From NCBI GenBank assembly GCA_008933995.1, contig WARS01000007.1:3536230-3600229 (forward strand): a DNA stretch of 64,000 nt, in the 5' to 3' direction. The position numbers and the translations under genes are program-made. The DNA is from Datnioides undecimradiatus (taxonomy: Eukaryota > Chordata > Actinopteri > Lobotiformes > Datnioididae). This document shows positions 10,401 through 23,916 of the stretch, in pieces. Every line of letters starts with the position of its first letter. The first letter of the stretch is position 1. A model generated the notes under the pieces. That model made no database searches, had not been told where the DNA came from, and saw nothing but the letters and a program-made list of their open reading frames with translations.

Positions 10401-13400
10401 CCTGCCAGAGTGTATGGGATAACTCCTGGGAAGTTTTCTGTACCCCAGGGTCCTTTTGGCCTCCTGATTATCTTCTAGCCTTTTTTCTTTTATGTGGGAA
10501 ATATCAACCACTTGAAACAGACTGAAAACCCTGGCAGTTGTTATTGTGGATTTAATTCAGGAGTATTAAAAGTATGATCCCTGATCCTCTTTTCGGTCAC
10601 CGCTGCTGATTGCCTACTATATTCTGTAATCTTTGTTTTAGTAACCTGTACCATACCAGCCTTAGCTTTGTTATGAAGATGCGCCAAACACCTGAAATTC
10701 AATGTGCCCTGAATCTTGATGTCTATCTGCTTCCTTAAAATGCCACTTTATACAGAATGCTGAATAAGCACAAATGTGCCTTTGTAGCAACCAGTGTGTA
10801 TGCTAATAATCAAGCTGCTGTGTGTAAACAGGCTTAAAACAAAATCACCCTCTTTAGTTCCCATTTTCCATGTCCTCAGAAGCTTTTTTCCACATTGTAA
10901 CACACAGTGCTCTGTTGATCAGTGAACATTGCTGCACATGCAGGCCGAGCACACCTTCACAGCAGATCAATATTATTAACAATGGTACATTGTCCAAAGG
11001 TTTCATGCCCCACTGTGATCCAAATATACCTCACACATGTTTTAGTCCAGCTAGAGAGGATGTTCATATGTACAGTGTACAGAGACATATGTACAGACAC
11101 ATTTAATATGTTTTTCTCATATTAATCTGAGGAGTGCAAGATCAATTATGATCAATCAAATATAGTTGAGGATAAAATAATGAATCTAATATTTCTCCAG
11201 AACACCTCATCAGCTGATATTATAGGCTAATTTGAAAAATACATTGCATGTATAATATCATTCCTAGACAGTATGGCTACATTAACAGGGCCCAGCTGCA
11301 GACCCCCAGCTCCCCCCACCCCTTATCCAATTCCTCACACTCTCTGTGGAATGTGTTTAAACCTTGTCACCATAAGTCCCCATCAGTGGAAACAGCAGAA
11401 TTTACATGGCAGCTTAATTAGAATTTTTAGACCCCGAGAATCCAATCAGGTCCTCTAATCAGTACTCCTGCCTGGACCCAAGTTTGTCATGTATCCATTA
11501 ACGTGTGGCAATTTGATTAAGCACAGGATTATTTAGGAACAGGCACCATATGAGCACAAATGTGCTCAAACTAAAATCATAGGAATATGATACAGGAGCC
11601 ATTTAAAAGCCCTTGACATTTTAGTCAGGTTAGCTAATACAACGGACAAACAGGTCTTTATCACAGCACGTGTTTTGACCTGTCATAGCAGGAAAGGCAC
11701 AGGTGGAACTAATTCTGTTTAGAACAACTTAACAATGGTGTCCCACTAAGCCCAGCCTTTGAGGGAACATGCAGCCTGAAGCCTGGGCTGTACAAACTGA
11801 GCTGTAATTCAGACATTAGTTACTCTGGTCATTTTCTTCCTGTGATATGTCAAATGTTATGACTTTACACCCTAAAGTGTCCTGGGAGGAATCTAGCAAC
11901 CATTCACTCTGGACAGGAAAAGCAGTTTAGATGTTGACCACTCCGCTCCACGTTTAAAGTGTCCAATGCAAGAAACAACTTGTGAATTATTGAAAAATAC
12001 AGAGAAAGGGTTGCACTGAACCGAGGCCTTTACAGACAGAGTAATACCAGTCAGCTGTGAAATAATATTGTCCCAAAATAATCAGAGGAGGCACCAGTGT
12101 ACCATAACTCACCAGAGGAACAGGGCCATGTTGGATGTTGGATTTTGTGTTAGTGGAATATGTGGGTTAAAGAGTGTGTGAGTAGGGCTGTAAAAAAGGA
12201 TACTGTCTGTCACCATCACGCCTGTGATCTGTGAACTCACAATAGACGATAGACTTGCAACAGCGGCACATGCACGGCTTCAGTTGGTAACTACACCACT
12301 GCCATGTTGGTCAAACCCTGGTGACTAGGCAGCATGTGGAGGTGCTGAATGCAGAAATGCAGAGGCAAATTCAGCTGCTGGAGAGTCTGCAGTCCGGGTC
12401 CGGCCTGACGCTGTCTTCCCCTACCTACCTACGGCGATGTTTGAGGCCACCACAGCAGCGTGCACCTAGCTTCCCTTACTGCCCAACTTTAGCTGCTGTT
12501 GACCTCAAACTTTAAAATCACATACATTATTGAGAAATTATAAGTTATGTCTGAAAAAAACCTCACTTTTTTGGCTCAACAACAGGAACAGAGGGGAAAC
12601 AAGAAGGACATTAAGTTTATAATGTTTCCAGTGGAAGTCTATTATAAATGCATTTTTTATTATCATAAGAAGAAGATAAATCTAGGCTGAAATGTTCAAA
12701 AAGGTTAGGTTAGGTCATGTTAGTGATAAAGCATTAGAAGACTTTTTCGACTGGTGTAATTAAGTATGGCAGGAGGGCAGATTGCCCAGAATTTGGAAGC
12801 CAGTAAGCCTATTAATTATAGGTGGATTGCTTCTCTGAAATGGTATCTTTGTGAAGTAATGGAACATATGACAACGAGAGGACTTACAGAGTCTGGAAAT
12901 GAATCATGTCTTTAAGTGGGGTCATGAAATGGCAGGTCACCATGGAAATGGAGATAAATAGAAGACGAACTGGGATATGGCTGCAGCCGTGTTCTTGGTG
13001 TTCATGAAAATTCGATTTGATTTCAGAAGGGTGAGCTGTTTATCACAAATGAGCGATTCACAATTTCTCTTATTGCATTTACTTTGGTCAGCCTGTCCAG
13101 GAGAGGTGATGGCTGGAGTTTGAGATGCGGTGTGAAATAGTCACAGTTGACCAGAGAACGGACACACACCAACACTTGTGTGGCTCAGACTATTATACCA
13201 TAACCCTCCTAAACCAATCAATAAAATCATAATGCGCATTCATTCTTCTAATTTAAAAGGATAACTCTGTTGATCACTTGTCACTTTCTTAGTTTAGATT
13301 TTATGTCAACTAATACCACAAAAAGACCAAAACCAAAAAAGGAATGAACTAGACATACTGACGAATATAGTCTGTGTATTTTAAAGGCTGATATACCTTA

Positions 13401-16250
13401 GACCTAAGTGAAACACATATTAATCCATCACTGAAAACTGCCCACATGTATTCCATATACAGTATAACTGGCAACTTTATTAAGTCTTAGGGTGAGTCAG
13501 GAATCCTTCATGTCTGTATTTGAATGACCAACACAGTTTCCAGCATGACAACACCAGGAAACCTGTGATTGATGCAGGCCAGAATTTGCTTCACTGCCCT
13601 AACCCCTCCCTGAGCTACATTAGTATTACAAGGGCAGGCCACTGATTTGATTTTATGCACATGCACACTGATGTGTCAGTCAGTCATGAAAATGATTTAC
13701 TCGCGGACCACAGCAAGTCAGGGTCATGCACATGGAACAGTGAAGCACTGGTTCGCTCAGAGAACACCAGATGCTCAGAACCGCACAGGCCGTCAATAAG
13801 GGAAATACAGAGTGTGCCTGTGTATAGGCAGGTGGAGTCACTACAGCGAGGATAGTTTCACTCCCCCTATATCTGCAGACCATTCTGCTTATACCCAAAC
13901 ACCTACAAAGTGTGAAGACAGTCATCTTTCCACATAACTGCCAAAAATTATGGCAATTAGGGGAAGCGAGCGTTTAGGAAATGTGAACAGACAACAAGAG
14001 CTGGATAAGTACTGCAGTTCACTACCGAGCAAGCTGTTCATGAAATCACTGTGCCAAGATGAGGCTTTTTACAGCATTTGCCTAACAAAAGAAAAGACCA
14101 GCTAAAGAGCAGAGGCAGAGTGAGGCTGAGGAGGAATGGTAGGCCTCACCCTGTGGAAGTTATGTTTATTTGTGCAGCCAACACTACGAATCAGAAAACA
14201 GAACAAACAGCTACAGCTACGCAGGACATTACCTGCTGTTTAGCTCATTCTCAGTAACTTTATTTTACCAAAAGGATCAGTGAGTGTGGGACGTATCAGC
14301 TAGGAGTAAAATAAATAGCAATGCAGTTTCAGTGCTGTAGTGTACACTGATCAGCTGTGGGTGTAGTTGTGTGACTGCCAATGCGGTCTGAGTTTCCCTG
14401 CCTGTCAGTCCTTCAGTCTGATAGTTTATGTTCCAAGCTGGTCTCATGACACGCTGCAGATGGTGCATAGGTAGGCATTATTACCACTAGCTGGGTAGTA
14501 GTATAGATGCCTTGGTATGGGCCTGTATTTTAATTTTGCATGTGTTGTCTGTCTCTTTTACTTTAATACATTTTCTGAAGTTGCAGAGCAGCTCTCTGAG
14601 TCACCAGGACATGGGCTCTCATTTCACCATATAAGCGTTGATGTACACAGTCCACCTGTCCTTGGGTTGGCTTCACTTTGCAGCCCATACACGATCATCG
14701 ATGGTTAATGAAAAGCAGCGCGCTGAATGTTGATGCATAAATGAAACTGAATCAGTGGTACATTATGTTGAATCATGGCAACAGCCGAGTGGAAGAGGAG
14801 TGTATGGAGGCTACGGAGTGTATTGACTGTGTGAGAGCTGTCACTTGCAGGCTTTGCTAATTTACACAGTCCCTATGTGGCGGCTAGGTGACTGGCGGAG
14901 GCAGGGTGTGTGTGACAGCCACGACGGCTCCAGTACAGCCTGTGTGCCCGCAGCACAGGCTTTCCACACTGAAAATACATGAAACCTGGAATTGTTCTTG
15001 GTGATATATGCAAAGTATTAGGAGACTAAAACAGCTGACACTCTGCTCTGCTATTCTGTAATGCTATTTGAGGTTATCTGGCTGCAGCTCACCACTGCTC
15101 ATGCACATGGGCGAGAGTTTGTGTGCAGGTGCGCACACACGCTGTGGCGTTAAGTCTGTTTTTATAGATCCCACCTTTTGCGTGAGAAGTGATACACGCT
15201 TCATTCAGACCCAGGTCGGTGCCTCGATTCTTTTGAAATGAGCAGAGTGAGGCTTCAGTCTAAAAAACACTGAGCGTGACCAAGCCCAAACCTTCAGCCT
15301 TGACTTTATGATTCCGTCTGCATTGGTTGACCATGTGTAATCCCACCCAACCTCTGCTGTTGAGTTATATATTTATCACATTTATACCCTTTGCTTAAGC
15401 AGAGGAATGTTGGCTCACATCTTATCTGATCCCTTAAAGCACTGTGAAATGGGCTTGATCGAGGATTTGGGCATCACCAAAGGCCTGGTAAGGTAGGCCC
15501 ATGCTTTCATTACAGCAGAGTTACCTTTTTAGGCCAGGCATTATTCTGCTGTTTATAATATCAAATAATGTGTTCGCTCAAGCATTGAGTGGTTGGTGCC
15601 AATTAGAGAATTAGCCATGTATGAGGACTTCATGGAGAAGTGCTTAGGACAGAGGGTATGTTCACTGGTTGGCTGGGGAGGGTTTGTAGCGAGTCTTTCT
15701 GCAGGGCCTGCAGTCTCCTGGCATATCCAGCTGGCACAAGACAAGGGTGAAATGACAACATGCCCACAGAGTTGGCTGTGGATGAAAAGGAATGATTCCA
15801 TTATAATATATATTTCTGGTAACATTCATGCATATAACCCAGCAGCAGCCTTTGATATAAATCCACCTGGCCATTAATTGTACCTGTTCATCCTCAGCAG
15901 ATAAGATGCTTGATGCTTCTCTGTGGACTGTTGATATATATATATATATTTTTTTTTTATTTATTTTTTTTTTTAAGTGTTGGTTGATAGGACAGCTAAT
16001 CCACCACTGAATTACTCTTACCAGATTCCCAGACCATGAATCTTCTGTGTTCCTCAAGCTTGGTGCTTGTGGCCAGTGTTTCACAGGAGGTTCAGATTTG
16101 TGGTTTTAGATGGATCAGCATGAACCTGGCCCAGCGATGGTTCCCCAGCTTCTTCAGACTTTGCATCTTCAATCATCAATGACAAATTGATGACTTATAC
16201 CTGTAAACTGAATTAATTCTTACCAGCCTCAGCTCTAGTTTGTCTTTAGC
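10401..16250. other. Intergenic stretch, no gene seen
   Basis: There is no recognisable exon. The interval 12720-13140 reads as unusually even, repeat-free sequence and could be conserved non-coding DNA, but that is a guess without alignment. An AT-dinucleotide and T-rich low-complexity tract lies at 15934-15974. Confidence 0.45.
15934..15974. repeat. AT-dinucleotide and T-rich low-complexity tract
   Basis: Alternating AT (about 15934-15948) runs into T-rich sequence up to 15974. Confidence 0.9.
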
Positions 16251-16939
16251 ACTTACTAAAATGTCTTAGCATGCTAACATTAAAGGTGCCATATCATCAC
16301 CCTCTTAAAATAATGGCCTAAGTCATATTTTCAGGGTTTTTCAAAAAACAGAAAAAACAGAAAAAAATATAGAGTATGTGATATTTATTCATCAAAAACC
16401 ATTTTAGTCAAAAAATGATTATTTTAAGAAGGTGTCAGTATGTAAGAATCATCATATCACATAATATAACTCAGAAAACTCATATTCACATGCTAACTGT
16501 AGCCACTGTAGCTGGATAGCTCAGTTAGCTGACTCTGCCTGGACTGGGAGCTGGTGCAGGGGGGACCAGTAAGGTATTTTGGTGGAAGCGAAACAGGAAG
16601 TGGCACCCGAAACCAGACCAGGGTGACAATGGAACCAGGCTCAGCAGCTCATACAGACATTACGGCAGAGGCAAAGAGACCGGAGATGGTGTTGACAAAG
16701 GAAGCTAAACAAGTGTTTGACTAAAACCAGGAGCAATAATGGCCATCTGTTAAAGTCCTTATGTAATGGAAACATTTACCAGTAAATAGAACAAACCATA
16801 GATATTTTTTGGAGATATTTCTACTTTGGTCAGCTCATAAAACCCAGCTAACCTTAAAAGGAGGTTTGACTGCATCCCTGTTGCTATGGTTACTCATTTT
16901 AGATACAGCAGATTCATTTAGAACAGTGACCAGAGAGTT

Positions 16940-17055
16940 TAACATGAACTACTTCAGAGGGGTTTACTGTCATGAATTAATGTACACCCTGAAGCCAATC
17001 AGAGTCAAGTCTTCCCCTGGACCAGTAACTACTGTATTGGTTATTCTGTAGTTCA
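16940..17055. repeat. Interspersed repeat piece sharing a core with 10340-10365
   Basis: Contains the 26-bp core at 16984-17009 with two mismatches to the copy near 10350, followed by a similar C/G-rich segment. The surrounding region from about 16250 has the look of an old non-autonomous element, but no clear ends were found. Confidence 0.5.
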
Positions 17056-17059
17056 CACT

Positions 17060-19125
17060 GAACATGTGTTTATTTTTCATAATTTTTTATAACTTTCACT
17101 TGAGAAGGGCATCAATCTCTTAGTGAGATATCAACATAATTTAATTTATATTTATCAATTTACATTTTTTTTCTATTTCAGTCTTGTTAATTGTGGTTCT
17201 TTTCATTGTCTTATATATGCAGATTGATAATTGATTAATCATTTATTCCATTTAATGTTAAAAAACAGTGAATCATACCAATCACAGAGACCAAACTGAT
17301 GTTTTCAGTTGCTGCTGAATATCAAACAGTTCAAAATCCAAAGACTCCTCATTTACTGTCATGAAGGCTTGAGACCAGCTTACATTTCAGAGACCGGATC
17401 CAGCAAATACTTGAGATTTTGGCTTAAAAGAGCTGGAACAAAAAATCCATTATTTAAAAAGTAAAAATATTTTTTAATGACTTATAGATTAATCTAATAC
17501 GTTTTATTAGACATATTCATCTCTATTGACTGAAGTGCAGTTTCTGGATTGCCAAACCTGCAAACAGCTTATTATTGTGCCCAGGAGAAGCTTGGCGTGG
17601 ATGATTATAGATGTGAGATGAAGCTTTTGGAGGAGAGCAGTGGCTCTAACTGAGTCAAAGACAGATGGTTCACAGCCAGATGTCAGGGAGGGTTGATGAT
17701 ATCAGTCAAGAAGTAGAGCAGATCAACAGCAGTGGTCCGGGAGGGGGAGAACGGTTCAAGAGGGCCGGAGTTAAGTCTGCTCATGGGAATCTTTTTAGTA
17801 CTTCATTAAGGATGGGTTGAGGGAGACATTAAGCTCATGTTAGAAGGGTCAGAAGAGGAGACAGTGACCAGAGGGTAGCCCGTGAGATGAGCCTCGGCTG
17901 TCATCGCTCCCATTGTGGATTGAACAGAGGAGAGAGGAGAAGTGCTGAGACGAGGGGAGAGGATAGAGATGAGCTTTTGTGGCTCTGAAGCCAAGAGGGA
18001 GAGAGAGAAGCTGGAAGTTGTAAATTTGCCAGCAGAGAAAGAAGACATGAGAAAGTAAAACTCCTCCAAGAATTCTCTCCCAGTTGCCCGGAGGCTTGTC
18101 CATTTGATTCACCAGCTGGTTTACAGCCAAAGAGCAGGTGGGAGCAGATACGCAAGCTTAGAGGAAAGGGGAGAAGGTCTAGAGCGGATGAGAGAGCAGG
18201 TATAAATGTTGAGGTCACTGAGGAGACATGGAAAGGAGTCATCTGGAGGGAGAGGGGGCCAAAGGGTCAAAAGAGCTGAGGACAGGAGGAAGCAGAGAAA
18301 TCACAAGATATTCAGAGAAGTGGTGGTGTGAGGGACATCAGTGTAGAGATCTTATAGAGGGAAGAGGAGAGGGACCTGAGTGCAGGTCAAACACAGAACG
18401 GGTCAAGAGGGGCCATCAGCAAGAACCCTCCTCTTCTCTCTGTTTCTCTTTTTAAGAATGTCCGAATGATTCAGGAGGCCTGGAAATAGACGGGCCTGTG
18501 GAACATGCCAGGGATTATAGATATTTATTGTTTCAGAACTGTCATCATAGGGCCAGGAATTTATATTTGTGCCCATGGTTGTTTGTGAACTACTTACATT
18601 TTTAGAAATACCCTCACTCCCTTTTCCTTATTAGATATTTGCTGCCTCGATGCTGATGACAAATCTGTGTTTGGCATGGCACCAGCCTCATTTCACATCT
18701 ATCCAGGAAGCCCCTCTGAGAATCTAGAATCTAAAAGTAAAGGCAGAAGTATTTCAACTGGGGTTTCTTAAACATTACAGCATCCTGTCATGATGCCATG
18801 CTTCTTGTTGCCCATTATAGTACCCTTTAGGTATCACTAAGCTTTCAGAGCTGAGATCATGTCTGCACGCGAACATTAATATTTAAAATTATTGCTCATT
18901 GGCAGATTGTTAGGAGTAAAGTGGTCAAACGGAGCTTTCCCTGTGCACATTCATTCTCCTTTACATCACTTTTAATGTAACTGTTGCTTTGGCTACTTTA
19001 TGAATAGCTGTTAAGAGTCTAGAATCAGCTACACTCCATTGTTTGCATTTATTACATTCAGCCTCACACGCCTCAATTTAACGGTCAGTCGCACACATGT
19101 GAATGTTAAGTTATTGCTTTTATTA
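17060..19125. other. Intergenic stretch with a purine-rich section
   Basis: No gene is recognised. From about 17590 to 18420 the plus strand is notably rich in A and G (many AGAGG/GGAGA runs). This produces long but low-complexity open frames on the minus strand that should not be taken as genes. Confidence 0.5.
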
Positions 19126-19650
19126 TTCAATTCAATTCAATTCAATTCAATTTTATTTATATAGCGCCAATTCACAACAAAAAGTCATCTCAGGGCACTT
19201 TACAAACAGAGCAGGTCTAGACCACACTCATTACTGTTAGTTACACCCAACAGTTCCACCATGAGCAAGCACTTGGCAACAGTGGCAAGGAAAAACTTCC
19301 TTTTAACAGGCAGAAACCTTGGACAGATCCTGGCTCTAGGTGGACGGCCATCTGTCTTGACCGGTTGGGGGGGGGACAATATAGAATAATGACAGCAAAT
19401 GACAGCAATAGGCAGCAGAGGACACGGGGCAGGTCGGTGGAGCCACAGGTCAGATGTTCAGCTCTGGAGCCACAGGTATCTGTAGAGAGGTACAGAGAGA
19501 GAGAGACCAGAGAGAAACAAGCACAGCACTAGGGGAGAGAGGACACAGAGCTAATGGAGTTTAAGGAGAGAGAGGGAAGAGGAGGAGTGTGGAGATGATC
19601 ATGGGACGTCCCCCAGCAGCCTCGGCCTATAGCAGCATAACTGGGGGATG
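19126..19650 (-). mobile_element. L2/Rex1-type LINE 3' end, antisense, with (TTCAA)5 tail
   Basis: The copy starts with five perfect TTCAA units (19126-19150). The next stretch, TTTTATTTATATAGCGCCAA, is antisense to the GGCGCTATATAAATAAAA end seen on many teleost LINE 3' UTRs. The remainder (AGAGCAGGTCTAGA, CAGTTCCACCATGAG, GGAAAAACTTCCTTTTAACA) is the usual long 3' UTR of that family, ending near CTATAGCAGCATAACT. The related, more decayed copy at 2531-3190 has the same orientation. The well-preserved tail suggests a younger insertion than that copy. I did not find clear target duplications. Confidence 0.75.
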
Positions 19651-20809
19651 GCATGGATGGTGTAGTTCAGATGGTAACTTATGTATAACGGGGGTTGTTT
19701 ATTGTATCTGGTTCACTCTCTTATAGCTGTTGAATTTCAATTTCCCCATATTAGGAACACAAGACTTCCCTATGGAAGATGTAGTATTGACCAAATAATC
19801 TAGGCTATTTGACTTGTGCATTTACTTAGCATTGCTGTAATTGTAATTTCCCTGCACTTCACTTTCACTTTCAGAGTGAAAAGACAGTTAATAAATGGGC
19901 CTGATGTAAGTGTTTCCCAGCCAGTGAATTTCCCATTACTGTCGCTTCAGCATCAGCTGCTTAGCACCACCTTGTGACGAACAGGTCTTGAGAAAACTCC
20001 ACCAGTTTACCACTTAGATCAAGTTAGGTCCTGATTCAGCTGAGTAAATAAATAAAGAACATTTCTATACCTCCATTGATTATTATAGCAGCTATTCTCC
20101 CGCTGTGTAACTCAGTCATTTTATGGTTGGCACCAACTCCTACCACATGACAGTCACAAGGCATGATTTCAGCAGGGCTCTCCCCTCTCAGCAGTGGACT
20201 TTATTTATGTTCATCTCTCAAACAAATTCCCACTGTTGCTTAAATCAGTCCACAAAAGAATACACCCATGACCCGAAGACATGTTTCACACAGTGATGTA
20301 AAGTGAGCTAAAATAAGGAAAAGCCTAAGATGAATGAAAAGCCATCAGCCCCACAGCACTGTAATGTTTAATGTATGGTGCCCAAGTCGTGACGTACTGA
20401 GAGCCTTATCAATATTTAGATGACACTGGAGCACCCTGGTCGCTGAGTGGTTGCAGTGCATGTCACATGACAGCACACTCACAGCAGCAGCCCGTCAGAT
20501 TCCGGCAGGTGACCTCTGTTGCGTGGCATGCCATTCTCTCGCCCTACTTCCTGTCCATGTTAGAAAACATGTTAAGACCTAAAAAGTATGCAGATCACAT
20601 GAGCATGGCAGAGAGGTAACAGGACGACAGAAACATGCTGTGGATTATTTCTTGTCTAAGTATCTTTCAGAATACATAGTGTAAGTGTTCTACATAATGT
20701 TTTTTTCAGTTTTAAAGCAGTGACTAAGCCCTGCACTGCAAAGATATCGCACTGAATAAAATCAGATTTGTATGATCAGTGTGATATTTAACTCTTTAAA
20801 GACTAAAAC
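19651..20809. other. Intergenic stretch, nothing recognised
   Basis: No exon, named repeat or RNA gene was recognised between the LINE tail and the solo LTR. Confidence 0.5.
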
Positions 20810-21280
20810 TGTCAGGGTTTTGAGTTGAGTTTCTTGTTTTGAGTTGAGTTTCTTGTTTTGTTATTTCCTGTCTTATTTTGAAAAGTTTTTCCCTTGTGTG
20901 TTTCTGTCTACTTGTTTCCTGTCCTTGATTAGTCCATTGGTTTCACCTGTGTCTCGTTTTGCTGCCCTCCCGTCTATTTAAGTTATGCCATTGCCTTTGT
21001 TCTCTGTCGGTTCATTTGCTCTGTTTGCTCTGTTAGTGTCCATGTCCCTACCTTGATTCCATATCCATGTTCATAGAGATTTAGGATTTCTGGTTTTTGC
21101 ATTTTTGTTTTTTGATTTTTTCTTACCATGTCTTGTTCGGACTGACTACCTGGATTTTGACCCTGCCTGCCTTGACCATCCGTAAGCCTAGCCCATTTAA
21201 TAAACTGTTAAAAGATCATTTGCGTCCTTGTCCCTGCCTGCATCTGGGTCCTGCTCTCACCTCGTAACCTAGCCCTGACA
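20810..21280 (+). mobile_element. Solo LTR of an LTR retroelement (fossil)
   Basis: A 471-bp element begins TGTCAGGG and ends CCCTGACA, so its tips are perfect 8-bp inverted repeats of the TG...CA type. It is flanked on both sides by AAAAC, a 5-bp target duplication. Inside are a polyadenylation signal AATAAA (about 21199-21204) placed as expected for an LTR, and a 19-bp tandem pair near the left end (20818-20836 and 20837-20855). No internal retroelement genes adjoin it, so it is a solo LTR left by recombination between two LTRs. The intact target duplication and tips suggest moderate age. Gypsy-like or ERV-like are both possible. Confidence 0.85.
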
Positions 21281-21948
21281 AAAACCTGCTGAACACAAAC
21301 ATGGACGTACGTGGGGACTCGTCAGCACACACGCCAGGTCTGCTGGGGTTTAGACACTAATTAGACTGGAATGTGTACGGCACTGTACACTGTCAACCCA
21401 GCACACATAGGCCAAGTTCATTCAGGAGTGATTTAATTGCATACTTTACGTCCAAATTATTCTTGCCCCAGAGGCTACATTGTATGGTGAGGACAAACAC
21501 TTTTTATGTCCCGGTTTTGGACTTTGAGGACGGAAACAAGCATCTTGGACAGTACGTTCCGTTTGACATTGCAAATCATTTTATGCAGCATAATTATGAA
21601 AGAGTAAGAATAGTGGCGTGGAGGGATGTCATCCATGAACACTCCCCTCCCAAACACATTTAAAGCACTTTTGACACAACCACCACCCAAAAACACATTT
21701 ACTACACCATGAAAATTTGCATAAGTTGATTTATTCATAGTTATTGTCCTTTTTATATTTCTTTTTTAACTGTTTTGTCTTTTGTTGAGGTGGACATCCT
21801 GTAAAGTCAAGCCTGGAGCCCTTAGCTGAGTTGTTTGCACATCACCCTCTGAACTGAAAAGAAAGGGGAAGAGGAGGAGCGGAGTGGGGTAATCCTCCTT
21901 CTCTTTCTCTCGCTCTCTTTATCTCCACTATAGTATCCCAGCTCAACC
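21281..21948. other. Stretch between the solo LTR and the likely gnaz 3' end
   Basis: No gene recognised. The 96-codon plus-strand frame at 21373-21663 has no family resemblance. A minus-strand AATAAA (rc of TTTATT at 21730-21735) is a more distal candidate end for gnaz transcripts. Confidence 0.4.
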
Positions 21949-22186
21949 TTTATTTTCATTTGTTTGAACAAAGAGTGTACCTTACAGTATATTTACACAT
22001 CATACTGACTGGCTGTTTAACAATTTCCACTTAGATAATGCAAGGAAGATTGAACTCTCGAGGTTTGTGTCTTCATTTTCGTGTTTTTCTACAGTCTTGT
22101 TCTCCTTTGATCCACTTTATCCTCTAACGCTAACTGTGTAGTGAGATTTTCCTTGTCATCACTGTAATCACCATCACCGCCGTCAA

Positions 22187-22214
22187 CATCATCATCATCA
22201 TCATCATCATCATC
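22187..22214. repeat. (ATC/GAT)n microsatellite
   Basis: A 28-bp run of CATCATC repeats within an interval rich in CATC and CACC trinucleotides, possibly inside the gnaz 3' UTR. Confidence 0.9.
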
Positions 22215-23110
22215 GCCGTCGTCATGTCACCATCATCTTTTTCAGCCTCATCATCATAACATTATAATCACTGTTATTATATTGATATAACTCTTTTCAA
22301 TAGATTCCCCTCTGACAACTGTACAATCGTACACAGTGTTTGACTTATATATATTTTTGGGAATATATTATTTAAACCTAAGAAAAGAGGAACATAATCC
22401 CAAAGAAAATATATTAGTATCCCAAAGTAACAAAATCATGCATGTTTTTAATGTTTTTGTCCATAAAAACAAAACAAAACAAAAAATAAAAGTAATGGAT
22501 GGGATCTGGTTTTATTTACAAATTGATCTTGGCACTGTTTTTGTCGTCTCTCTTGCTGGAAACTGGAATGATCGTAAAGAATACTTTTGACTCTTCGGAG
22601 CACAACACTCTCCTGGTATTATAAGTCAGTGGCCTGCGATAAAAGGCAGGTTTAAGAGACATATTCTTTTTTTTTTTAAAGCACAAAAAGAGAAAAGAAG
22701 GGGGGGGACAACGTTAGTTAGTCGACCGAGGGGTGGAACAGAAATAGTTTGTAGAAAATGTAATTCACTTCAGCTTTACACTGTGGCAGTTTCTTCTTTT
22801 AGGCAGAAACCCTGTGACATCATGTCATGACATTTTTTTTCCTCAGAAACACAGACACCCCCCCTCCCGTCTCATCAGGTGCACTCACTGGTTACCATTG
22901 TTTGAGTGAAAATCCAAAAGAGAGCATTGATTCTGTCAAAATTCGTCATGTAAAGCAGCATTAATTGACTCTGGCAAATAAAACAAAGTAGACAAACGAA
23001 ACTGAAAACCACCGGGACTACCTTGGGTTTGGCAGGCAGGTAGGGGTAGCTGTCTAACATTTCCAGTGTTGCCTTGTCAAACAAGTGCTAGACTGCTGAC
23101 CCAAGGATCT

Positions 23111-23201
23111 TGTGTGCGTGTGTGTGTGTGTGTGAGCAAACATAAGGATGTGTGTCAGTGTGTGTACTTGAGTGTGTTTGTGTGTGTGTGTGTTTGGGTG
23201 T
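23111..23201. repeat. GT-rich imperfect microsatellite cluster
   Basis: Two interrupted TG runs (about 23111-23133 and 23150-23201) in the probable gnaz 3' UTR. In the transcript they would read as CA repeats. Confidence 0.9.
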
Positions 23202-23434
23202 CTCTGCATACTTATATTCAGTGCAAACACATTGGGTAAAAATCCCATCCTGACCATGGCCCATCAGCTCTGCTGTTTCAGTTGAAACACTTGAATCTAC
23301 AGTGTTGTCCATCTCTGACCATCTCACTACCTCATCTCATCTGCAGTTCTCTGTTGCACCTCTTCAAAGAGATAAACCGTCAGGCAGACCGACATGCCGT
23401 TTGTTTATCCGGCCTTATGGCGGGCCAACCACTT

Positions 23435-23458
23435 CCCCTCCCTCCCCCCTCCCCACCC
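23435..23458 (-). promoter_or_regulatory. Predicted G-quadruplex just after the gnaz stop codon
   Basis: On the gnaz sense strand the run reads GGG T GGGG A GGGGGG A GGG A GGGG, five G-tracts separated by single bases. It begins 12 nt after the stop codon, so it would lie at the very start of the 3' UTR. Single-base loops are the most stable arrangement known for such folds. Folding in RNA and any effect on termination or translation are inference. Confidence 0.65.
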
Positions 23459-23469
23459 AGCCTCAGGTC

Positions 23470-23916
<447 letters not shown>

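Larger units (their letters stand above)
21949..23469 (-). other. gnaz: Probable gnaz 3' untranslated region
   Basis: This interval follows the gnaz stop codon on the minus strand. Candidate polyadenylation signals (AATAAA read leftward) are at 22511-22516 and 21949-21954, giving 3' UTRs of roughly 0.95 or 1.5 kb, with another at 21730-21735. It contains a G-rich run next to the stop (23435-23458), two GT-rich tracts (23111-23135 and 23150-23201) and a trinucleotide tract (22187-22214). The exact end cannot be fixed without transcript data. Confidence 0.5.

Noticed and set aside
15662-16084. 140-codon minus-strand open frame
   Set aside because: It contains a KKK/IYIYI stretch that comes from the AT/T-rich tract. 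No domain or splice context supports it.
16500-16560. tRNA-like A box (TAGCTCAGTTAG) near a possible tRNA or SINE head
   Set aside because: No B box, anticodon arm or acceptor stem pairing follows. At most it is a chance match or a SINE scrap.
17849-18242. Overlapping 87-113 codon minus-strand frames
   Set aside because: They arise from purine-rich plus-strand sequence and are serine/leucine-rich low complexity.
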